Source of the DNA: Cenococcum geophilum 1.58
Lineage: Eukaryota; Ascomycota; Dothideomycetes; Gloniales; Gloniaceae
Assembly (NCBI GenBank): GCA_001692895.1
Contig: KV748177.1
Coordinates: 1,674,001 to 1,738,000 of the forward strand
Reading direction: 5' to 3'
Length of the DNA: 64,000 bases
Shown in pieces: positions 55,031 through 64,000 of this stretch (the first letter of the stretch is position 1; the number at the start of each line of letters is the position of its first letter). Both the position numbers and the translations under genes were made by a program. Below the pieces are notes generated by a model. That model did no database searches, was not told where the DNA came from, and worked only from the letters and a program-made list of their open reading frames with translations.

Positions 55031-55455
55031 TGTAACGGAACCTTGTAGCAAGAACTACAATAGGCTCGTTATTAGGCTAGGTGTATAGGAAATGCAAGTA
55101 TAAAAGTCAACAACGTAATAACAACTGGTAGAGTAGTTGCCTAACAGATTAACTCCAATTATATTCTAAGAATTACTATAAGAAAGGAACTATCTAGGTA
55201 GGGACTAAGGGTCCTTAAATATACAACCGTACTTCTATAAAATCCTTCTTATACATAATGTACGTCTTATACATAAGGTACATAAGTTCCTCTTATTCCT
55301 TTCGTTTAATACGTAGCACATCATGTGACCTTAGTTACCATTCCTCGTCACATGGTTCTATCGGCTCCATCCTAAACTATGCCTAAATCAACCAACTAGC
55401 TTCTTCCGTCTCTTCTCCAAGTAGTTGTAACATCGTACTTAAAGCGTCCGTAACA
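55031..55455 (-). repeat. 5' LTR of Gypsy A2
   Basis: 425 bp, TGTAACGGAACC to CGTCCGTAACA on the plus strand; TSD CTAAT follows. Confidence 0.94.
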
Positions 55456-55460
55456 CTAAT

Positions 55461-58400
55461 GGCTAGGGGCCTGCTAGTTTGACGCCTAGATATGGGTTAT
55501 AGCTATAGTTGGTAAAGAATGGTAAGATTTCCGTGGTCTTATTGACCTAGTTATTTGTGGCAAACTTAGTAAGGGGGAGCCAATCTACCTAGTTGTCTTA
55601 AGTGAAGCTTATAAAGGCGTATAGGTACTTATTTATTGCTGCATTAATAATCTTGGTTTAACTATCTGTTTTAGGGTGCTATGTGGAGCTGGGGCTTAGG
55701 GTTACCTTTAGGCGCTAGTTTAGGCGACGCTAGAAGTTGGAAACGAATAAAGAGCCTTTATTAGAAATAATGGTATTTAGAGTGCCGTGTAACTTATAGA
55801 TAGTGTAGATGAATGCTTTAATAAGCTCCTTAGTATCTAGGCTAGTAATAGGAATAAAGTGTTTTATCTTCGTTAGGCGGTTAACAACGATAAAGATATA
55901 TTTATATATTTTGCCGTTACAAAGGCATTTAGGTAAGTTAATAATATGGTTAATGGAGATATCGGTTTATAGGCGGACTAGTAGTTTTAGTAGTTTTAGA
56001 AAACCGGGTGGTGTTAAGCGTAGGGTTTTTGTGCGGAAGTAGAGAGCGCAGTTTTTTATAAAGGTAGCCGTAAACTATAAAATACCTGGCTACTAATATA
56101 TTTAATTAAGGAGGTTTAGTGTCTTAATGCGGCCTAGGTGACCCGTAGGGCCTAAACTATACGTATGGTGTATAACCTCTAGTTAGAGTTTAGGTAAATT
56201 AGGGACAAATACTTAATTTCTATAGTAGATTAGGCCATTAATAATTAAATATTTGGATTTATTATAGTGGAGCAGCTTCCTAATCTACTTGGGCTAACGG
56301 CGTACTTTACGGTCTTCCTGTTTACATAGCGTAGCTAATATATTCCTAGTAAGTTCGTTTTTTATAGGCATTTTTAATAAGCTTCTTAAGGGGTTTTTTC
56401 TTAGGCTTTAGGTCTATTGCTACGATAAAGTCTTTAATGCTCTGGTTTTAGGATTCGCTTAGTAGTTCTTCTAGGATGGTAGGGTTGACTTTCTTTAGTA
56501 GTAAGATAACGCGGTCTTAGTGTTATAGACGTTTGTTATTAGCATTAGCAGGTATAACGCCTAGGAGGCGGCTAAGAGCGTCTGGGATTGTGGCTTTAGT
56601 GCTAGGCCTATAGGTAATAATAAAGTTAAATTAGGAAAGGAACTTAGCCCAGCGGACTTAATGCTGGTTTAGTTATTTCGTTATTATAAAGGTTTAGAGG
56701 TTTTTATGGTCTGTAATAATTTTAAACGGTTGCTTAGTTCCTTATAGTTTAGGACGCCATTTTTTTAGTGCCTTAATAATTGCCAGGAGCTCCTTATTGT
56801 ATATTTTATAGTTATATTTAGGGGCTAAGTGTTTAGTAGAGAAGAATGCGACTGGCTTAAGCTTATTACTTTTATTGGCTTAATAAAGCACTTTACCTAA
56901 AGCCTAGTTTAAGGCGTCTGTTTCTACTATAGTCTTCTTTATATAGTTGTAATACGCTAGGACCGGTGCTATAGTAAACGCTGTTTTTAGGGTCTGGAAT
57001 GCCTGTGCTTGATTGGGGCCCTATAGCCAGCTAATGCTCTTTTTTAATAGCCTAGTTATGGGCTTAACTACCTTAGAATAGCCTTAAATGAATTGTTGGT
57101 AGAAGTTCGCGAAGCTAAGAAATTACTGTAGTTCCTTAACTAACGTTGGGTTCTTCTATTCCTATAAGGCCTGCACCTTCTTAGGGTCTATGGTTATGCC
57201 GTTAGTTAAGATAATTAAGCCAAGGTATTTTGTTTTGGTAGTATAAAACTTAGACTTATTAATATTAATCTAGAGTCTAGTATTACCAAGTCTCTAGATA
57301 ATTTTATTTATATATTTTATATACTTAGCGTATATTTTTAAGAAAATAAGGATATTATTAAGATATGTAGTGTAGTAGTTGTTAAGGGCGTTATATAAAA
57401 TATAGTTAATATAGTTTTAAAATATAGCGGGCGTGTTATAGAGACTAAATAGTGTAATTAGTATCTTATAGAGTCCAAACCGGGTAATAAATGCTGTAAG
57501 CCACTTATAGCCTTTTGTGATCTGGATTTAGTTAAACGCAGTAATTATATTAAGCTTAGTAAAGTACTTAGTATTATAGAGTGCGTTAAGTGTCTCGCGG
57601 ACTAGTAGTAGTGGGTATCGGTTCTTAATAGTAACTATGTTTAGGCCTTGGTAGTTATAGTAGATTTATATACTACTGCTAGGTTTCGCTATAAGGAGGA
57701 GTAGTGCGGTGGCTGGTAAGGTTAATTTGCGGATAAAACCCTTATTTAGTATCTTGTTAATCCACTTCTTTATATAGCTGAGTTTAGCGGGTAAGAGTGG
57801 TCTGTTTTTATAGTATAGGGCCTACTTTTCTAGTATAATCTTAATTTTATAGTCCTATAGTTGGTAAGGGGGTAGCTTATTTACGTTTTTAGGGAAGAAG
57901 TATTTAATATGTTTATAAAGCTCTTTTAGTAAGCGTTATAAAATATCCTTATAGGTTAATCCTGGTTTGCCTTTTAGGAATTTCTTAATATTAATATTAA
58001 CTATCTTCCGGCGTAGAAACTCGGACTTAGTTTTTAGGTTTATTTTAAGGAAGTTATAGAAATAAGGGGGTAGCGCTTTATAGGCTTCCTCTATTATATA
58101 ATTACCTTCTATTAGCCGGCGGAAAGACCTTTCTAATAGGTTCGGTACTTCTATTAGGCCTATAGGTAGCTCCTTAAGCAGCTATTAGTGTTCTTCTTAT
58201 TTTACTAGTTCTACTAGCTCCGCTATATAGATCCTTATTACCTTTACGCCTTTTTATTTATAGAACTGGGTAAAATTAACGGTATAAGTGTATTTAATAT
58301 TATCTAGGTTAGGGCGTGTCTAGTTCTTTAGTATTATGGCTAGGCTAGCACGGCTTGGTTGGCCTGGGGGGGCGGAAATAAGGCGGCGGCCTTATATAGT

Positions 58401-61091
58401 ACGCGCGGGAGACGGATATAAGGTTAGGCGTTATAGGGGGGAGGTCTTAATTGCTCTGGTTTCGGTCTTAGCTATAACGCCCTTGGCTATTATATATGCG
58501 GTTATATATATATACGGTAGATAACTTAAAGTTAAGTGTCTTATTAGCTGACCTAGGTTAAGTAGGTGTATATAGGGGACTTATAGTTCTAGTGGTGTTT
58601 ATTTTTTTAGAAATAGGGCGGTAGTCTAGTCTTTTAGAATCTCTGCTTTATTTACTATATATATTAGCTTACTAGTATTAGGCACCTTTTTTACTATTAG
58701 CTAATAGTATCTAAGTATTAGTTATATAATGCGTCTGCATAGTACTGCTTAGTTATAGTTAGGAATATACTATAGGAGATAGTTATAGGCATAGTAATTG
58801 GAGTTAAACTTAAGCTCTAGAGTAGAAAAGTCTGGTTTTAGGTTATGCTTTTTAAGCTAGGGCATTTTAAGAATTACTAGTATTAAGGGTAATAACTTTA
58901 TAACGTAGAAGAGTATGGATTTTATATAGTAGCCGATTATTATTCTTGCTGTAAAGTAATAGGTAATAAAGCTAGATGGGAGTCTATTAGTAAGGCGGAG
59001 TGGTTTTAAAACTAGGAGTCTTTTTATTATAATATTATGCTTTTTTATAAGCAAGTCTTCGTCTATAAACGCTAGTGCTATACTACTACTATTAATAAGG
59101 CTTACTGTTTTAATAAAGACTTATAGGAGTAGGTTACGTAGTAAGGAAAGGTAGGTCTAAATAAGGATAGTATTCCTATTATTGTTTACTATTTTAAGGT
59201 TAAGTAGTAGCTAGCTTAGAATAAGGTCTAATTAATCTAGTAGTATAGATCTAATCCTTTTATCCTCCTCCCTATATGGTTTTAACCCTTAAAGGTAACT
59301 TAGTCTAAGGGTTAGTCTTTTAATAACTAGATTATAGGGCTTAGCTGGTAATTATGGTCTTAGCTAGTATATCCTAACGTATTGGTCTCTAACGGTGTAT
59401 ATGTGCTAAAGGGTACTTTACTAAGGATATGGCCGGTCTTATAGTTAGTAGTAGCACGAAGTACTTATCCATAGTTTATATATAGGACTATTAGCTAGGG
59501 CTATATTGGGGAAGGGAATTGCGGGGGTAGGTCTTTATGTCCGAACCTACGTCCCTATTTATAGTTATCGCTTTAGTTACTAATCCCTCTACTAAAGAAT
59601 TCTCTGTGGTTAGGAAGGGGTTAGCGCGGTGGCATTAAAAGGGGATTTAGGTTTATTTTAGGGTTATAAGCATCTTTTTAATAGCTAGGTTAACTATATG
59701 CTAGGCAGAGTCTGTTATCTATATAATGTCTTTAGATGTTATTAGGGAGGCTACTACTACCACCGCTAAATTTAATGGCGTTAAGGTCCATTGGGTCATT
59801 CTATGGTGCTAGTACTAAGGTATTATTATTAGGTAGTATAGGTTAATAGCCGCTAGCGGTACTTAGCTTAGCGGTATTTAGCTTAGTGTAGTGGGCGTAG
59901 TTCTGTAGGTTATAGGCGAACACGTCCATTTACTTACTTTAGCCCTTATAGTTAGTATTATTAATTTTGCGGCTAAGGGTAAGGGCTAAGTCCTTTTTTT
60001 TAGACGAAATATTCTTTCTAAGTAGATCCACCTTTTATTCCTTAGTTTTGTTTGCTTTAATTATTAACTTATTAAGCTCTGCTTTTTAAAACTAGTAATT
60101 ACGCTTACCTTAGCTTAAGGTGTCTAATTTATTCTTAGCCGCTTAGGTTATATTTATAGTCTTATAGTGCTTTTTTATATACGCAAACATAGACTCTTGG
60201 TTAGAGAAGGCCTATTTACTTGGGTTATTTAGGTGTATACGTAGTATATTAAGGCTATACTTAATATAGTTATAAGCCTTATCTATTAGCATGTCTGATA
60301 TATAGAGGACTTTATCTATTAGGGTCTTAAAGTACTTTATATCTTTATAGAAAACGCCTTAGATCTTTATTTTCTATATTTTAAATTTTTCTTACTTTTT
60401 AGTTGGCGATCCCTTGCTATTAAATAGGGTAGGGTTTTTTGCTTTACGCTTTTTTCTACAGGGCTTAGCTAGGGGAAGAGAGCTAGTAGTAATATTCTTA
60501 TTGGTAATAGTTTAGGTAAGTATAGTAATTTAAGAGCTTAGGCTTTATATAGTCTTAGTATATACCAAAGCTTACTGTTTATATTGCTTTATACATAGTT
60601 TAAGTGTCTTAAGGGAGTTAATTCTATACTAAGCTTCTTTAAGTTGGGACTTTATAGTCCGGCCTTTATTATAAACTATTTAGAGACCGCTCTTAATGCT
60701 AGTTAAAAAGGTTATATATATAGAGAGGTGCTGAAATATTCCTACTATATTAAGGTCCTTAGGGTACTCCAGACTACTCCTAATTATCTAGGTAATATTA
60801 GTATAGGAGGTGTTAAAGAGGCGGGCGAGTGCTTTGTATATATTTACTAACGGGGTATTCTAGTTACCTATTTTAGGGGATCTAGGTAGGGTAATTAAAA
60901 TTTATAAGGCTAGCTGTGATACTAAGATTATTTAGGACAATACTAAGATTATCTAGGACTATACTAAGATTGTCTGGGACTATAGTACGGTGTTATTAGT
61001 TGCGTTAGGTCGTAATTATACTAGGAAAACGGAGATAGTGGACTAGGGAGAATAAAGATCGCGATAGGGCGTAAGAGGAGATACTACAAAC
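55461..61091 (-). pseudogene. Gypsy B fragment: gag, protease, RT, RNase H, integrase
   Basis: Main part of B on the minus strand, contiguous with 46564-47499 across A2. The RT block near 57340, RNase H and integrase regions are recognisable. The gag side (about 58850-61000) is less clear. Many breaks; the plus-strand open frames at 55809 and 58336 are incidental. Confidence 0.87.
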
Positions 61092-61298
61092 TGTTACAGT
61101 GCTATAATGCTAATAGGCTAAATAACTACATTATAGTATAAAGAGGAGGAGGAGGTAAAAGGGGGTATTGTATATAAATAGTAATGGTAGCCGCTAAGGC
61201 GCTAGTGGTGGGCTAGCTAATAGTAGGAAACAGTACGAGATAGTATAAAATAGTATGAGATAGTACGAGATAGTACGCGTTAGGACAGTGCCGTAACA
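61092..61298 (-). repeat. 5' LTR of Gypsy B
   Basis: 207 bp, partner of 46357-46563, including the same five decanucleotide units at 61226-61275. TSD ATAAA follows at 61299-61303. Confidence 0.92.
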
Positions 61299-61303
61299 AT
61301 AAA

Positions 61304-62088
61304 TAATAAAGATTTTAGCTCTTCGCTAGGATATAAAATTATTATTATAAATAAATCTACTAAAGAGACTAACTTTATAATCTATAGTAATCTTATCTAT
61401 TAAAGCTTAACTAAGAGTAAGTATATTACTTAGAGCGTTCTAGTATTAGAGATATATAAAATAGTTAGTGGGGTTAATATAGCAATTATAATTAGAACTA
61501 CCCTAAAGATAATTATAGATTAACTTAAACTTTCTATTATCCCTATAATTATATATACCGACTTATATTCCCTCTATAAGTGTTTAGTTAAGCTTAATAC
61601 TATAAAGAAGAAGCGCCTTATAATTAATATTATAGCACTTTATTAATTCTATAAACGGTAAAAACTCTTTAAATTTTAATAAATTAATAGTTAAGATAAC
61701 TTAATAGATATAATAATAAAGGTAAACTTAAATAAGGCTCTAGAAAAGTTTATTAATATAAATACTCTATATATATAAGTTAAAGGTTAGGTTAAAAGGA
61801 AGTAAGAGTATAATATTCTATAAACCCTAATTTTAACTAGCTAATTAGGATTTTCTATACCTAGTATAGAAAATTGCTATTAGCTCGCTTATAACTAGCG
61901 CCTTAGTAGCCCTAATATAATATCTACCTATAACTTTAAGTAAGAAAAGCACTACGTGCTAAGAGGTAAATTTTAGAATAGCGAGACTTATATTATAATA
62001 GTAATAGTAAGTAAAGAGGATTAATATTTATTATGCTAGTTAAGTAGTATTTATATATAGATGGCAACTATAAAAAAAGAGTTGCTAG
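61304..62088 (+). pseudogene. Copia C2 fragment: RNase H and 3' leader
   Basis: Completes the RT/RNase H region of C2 (to about 61760) and its 3' non-coding part, matching C1 at 5467-6250 inverted. Contains the shared palindrome at 61834-61886 and an A/G-rich run (about 62072-62080) before the LTR. Many breaks. Confidence 0.87.
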
Positions 62089-62254
62089 TGTTAGGAATAA
62101 GGTAAGCGGTTGTTATATAACGCCGCGGCACTAGCGTAGCGAGGAGTCTTAGGCTCCTCGCCCTTCCTCATTCTAATTAATAAGCTTTATTAACTAACAT
62201 CACTATAACCTACTTAAGTAGTTGTTATTGGTAAGTCACCCTATATGACCAACA
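62089..62254 (+). repeat. 3' LTR of Copia C2
   Basis: 166 bp, partner of 31526-31691. TSD TTAAG follows at 62255-62259. Confidence 0.93.
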
Positions 62255-62259
62255 TTAAG

Positions 62260-64000
62260 TTTAAACCTTTATTATATTAATCTAAACATTATAACTTTAT
62301 TCGCAGGTACTAAGATTTACCTTTTACTTCTCTAGTCCTCTAATTATTCCTCTAAATCCTTTAATGTTATAATTAAGGCTTTTTTAATATAACTTATAGC
62401 CTTCTCTATAATTAGGTAGTCCTAAATAACTTGTTTATCTAACTATATATAGATATAGCTGCTAGAGTGTATACGGCTTATCCGTAAGGAAGTATCTTTT
62501 TATTATTATATTATAATAGCCCTTTATATATCGTTCTTTAAATCTAATAAAGATTCCTAAATACTCTTCTTATTCTAGTTTAGTAAGCTATTTTACTCTT
62601 AACGTGCCTACCTTAGGCCTATTTATTATTCTTTATATAGGTGCTCTGTCCCTAGTATAACCTAATATACTAGATCTCTAGTCTAGTTTCTGTTCTTACT
62701 ATATAAGGATTCTTTATCTAAACTCCTTTATAGTTTTCTTTATTTTTCGCCTTATAAGTAAATCCTTAAAGTCTTCTTACTTCTTAGTCTTAGTATTAAT
62801 TTTCTTAATAGTCCTTATTTAGGTGTTAAAATCTTAGTCCTATAGAACTCTTAATCTCAAGCTTACTTTTTTCTTAAGCTTAGCTCTAGCCTTAGTCTAA
62901 CTAGGCTTTTATAGTGTTCTTATCTTATCTTAGGAATCTTAAATCTTACTTATCTTATCTTAAAAATCTTATACCTTTAGGAAACTTCGTCCTAAGCTTA
63001 TTTATATATTACTAAACTAAGCTATTGCTCTACTTTATTAGTTATTGTCCGTTATAAGTCCTTAAGCTTATCTTATCCCGTCTTAGGAATCTTAATTATC
63101 TCTTATCTCTTCTTAAGAATCTTAAGCCTGTGGCCTTTTATCTTTATTAAGTAAGCTAGCACTAGTAGTTACCTGCTTAGTCCTTTTTACTAAATATTTC
63201 TCCTTTCGTCTTATAAAGCAATAGATACTGTATCTAATAGTGTTATAATTTCCATTACTAATCCTTATTCTATAAAGCTTTTAGTCTTTACTTCTAATAT
63301 AACTATTTTAAGGTCTATACACTTCTAGTAAGCTGCCTCTATTGCCTTATTATTTTTAAATATTTCGCCTATATTAAATTTATTATTTTTAATATCCAAT
63401 CTATAAGATAGTTTATTAGTTCCTCTAAACTCTAATAATTTTAGCTCCTATAGCTAATAGCTTACGCTATACTTAGCGTCTTTATAAATTTAGTATATGT
63501 TATTATAACAAAACACAAAACTTTTAATTAAACATTCTTTTATTCCTTATAGTATACTATTATCCCTTTATACGTATATATCTTCTATAGGTTTAGTTTC
63601 CTTTACCATATAGTTACTCTAACTATCTTTATAGTCTTTGGCAAAATAACTTTATTTTCCGCAATTTATATAAGCTTCTTCTTTAAACCATTTTTTTATT
63701 ATAGAGTCCGCCTAAACGTCTTCTGCTACTAAGATCCCTAATTTAGCCTCTGCTCTTTAGTCCTGTAATTACTTAATCCTTAACCTTTAGGTTTCTATAG
63801 TCTCTTATTCTATTTCCTAAATTCTTTAGTATTACTTAGGTCTATTAACTCTGCGCTATACCATAGTTTCTAACTTTAACTTTATTATTGCGTGCTTTGC
63901 GCCTTATATAACTATAGAACTCTATCCTAACCCTTCTTAGTCTATTCCCTCTAGTAGATCCTATTATTGATCTTAATTGCTTAATTAATTAACTCTTTAA
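62260..64000 (-). pseudogene. Gypsy A3 fragment: gag-protease spacer and gag, running off the window
   Basis: A3 resumes exactly where 31520 ended and aligns with A2 at about 52430-54320. It includes the acidic-repeat spacer (about 62900-63140) and the gag zinc-knuckle region (about 63640-63720). The gag N-terminus and 5' LTR should lie about 1 kb beyond the edge. Many breaks. Confidence 0.88.

Larger units (their letters stand above)
47505..55455 (-). mobile_element. Gypsy A2, full-length Ty3/Gypsy chromovirus
   Basis: 7951 bp; LTRs 47505-47939 (435 bp) and 55031-55455 (425 bp); TSD CTAAT (47500-47504 and 55456-55460) inside Gypsy B. Not interrupted, so it serves as the reference for reading A3 and A1. 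Minus-strand order from the right: gag (about 53900-54990), spacer, protease (about 51880-51960), RT (about 50930-51400), RNase H (about 50280-50560), integrase (about 49050-50100), chromodomain (about 48690-48780), small 3' frame (48007-48252). It appears somewhat less decayed than A3. Structurally whole, many breaks in pol. Confidence 0.95.
46357..61298 (-). mobile_element. Gypsy B, full-length chromodomain Gypsy split by Gypsy A2
   Basis: 207-bp LTRs at 46357-46563 and 61092-61298, TSD ATAAA (46352-46356 and 61299-61303). Removing A2 leaves about 7.0 kb. On the minus strand from the right: gag (about 59500-61000), protease region, RT (catalytic block near 57340-57370), RNase H (about 56600-57000), integrase (55470-56400 and 47100-47499) and a chromodomain (about 46880-47050). 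It is a different family from A (unlike LTRs and pol). Structurally whole and heavily RIP-decayed. Confidence 0.92.
31526..62254 (+). mobile_element. Copia C2, full-length Ty1/Copia element stretched over 30.7 kb by nested inserts
   Basis: LTRs of 166 bp at 31526-31691 and 62089-62254, with TSD TTAAG at 31521-31525 and 62255-62259. A3 reads continuously across the two flanks, as shown by the intact A2 near 52430. Without the LINE fragment (34860-35860), element E (36102-44909), Gypsy B (46357-61298) and their TSDs, about 6 kb remains. Plus-strand order: leader, gag, protease, integrase, RT, RNase H. Structurally whole, with many RIP breaks. Confidence 0.94.
4463..64000 (-). mobile_element. 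Gypsy A3, chromovirus forming the base of the nest; interrupted, 5' end outside window
   Basis: Minus-strand Ty3/Gypsy fossil of the same family as A1 and A2. Its own sequence survives in four pieces: 4463-5299 (3' LTR and 3' end), 18993-21836 (chromodomain, integrase, RNase H, part of RT), 29885-31520 (rest of RT and protease region) and 62260-64000 (spacer and gag side). Each gap is an insert flanked by a TSD, and the pieces line up with the uninterrupted A2 copy at 47505-55455. It is heavily RIP-decayed and among the oldest elements here, since all others in the stack interrupt it. Confidence 0.9.

Overview
The window looks like a transposon graveyard from a filamentous ascomycete (Pezizomycotina). 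I see no host gene, tRNA or rRNA. CpA and TpG are scarce, TpA is very common, glutamine and tryptophan codons have widely become stops, and differences between repeat copies are nearly all transitions. This is the signature of repeat-induced point mutation (RIP). The species cannot be named from the sequence.

Almost everything from 4463 to the right edge is one nested stack, worked out from target-site duplications (TSDs) that match on both sides of each insert. The base is a minus-strand Ty3/Gypsy chromovirus, A3, which starts at 4463 and runs off the right edge. Inserted into A3 are: Copia C1 (5300-18987, TSD GAGGC); a small TA-flanked DNA element (19248-19581); Gypsy A1, same family as A3 but plus strand (21842-29879, TSD CTAAA); a solo LTR (30054-30297, TSD GATAC); and Copia C2 (31526-62254, TSD TTAAG). 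C1 carries a solo LTR (8437-8695), a near-full-length Tad1-like LINE (8869-15810) and a pogo-like MITE (16144-16481). C2 carries a 5'-truncated LINE (34860-35860), the LTR element E (36102-44909, TSD GATAG) and Gypsy B (46357-61298, TSD ATAAA). B is itself split by Gypsy A2 (47505-55455, TSD CTAAT). Left of A3 is the 3' part of another LINE (1 to about 4395).

Element E is an LTR element without recognisable coding sequence of its own. It holds an array of hairpin-forming repeats and surrounds a Mutator-like (MULE) DNA transposon at about 36396-42492. The MULE is the most interesting part of the window. Its plus-strand transposase gene and a convergent minus-strand gene of unknown function are cut by about two dozen predicted introns. 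Most are 45-55 bp, and nearly all carry the same near-palindromic GCATATGC-type words, often overlapping the branch site. Several predicted splices restore conserved transposase sequence exactly across the junction. This resembles introner-like intron multiplication inside a transposon, with a two-gene convergent layout like plant MuDR.

Boundaries of LTR elements, MITEs and solo LTRs are firm (TSDs, several confirmed by an empty site in a sister copy). Domain positions inside decayed elements are approximate. The LTR elements are described only as fossils.
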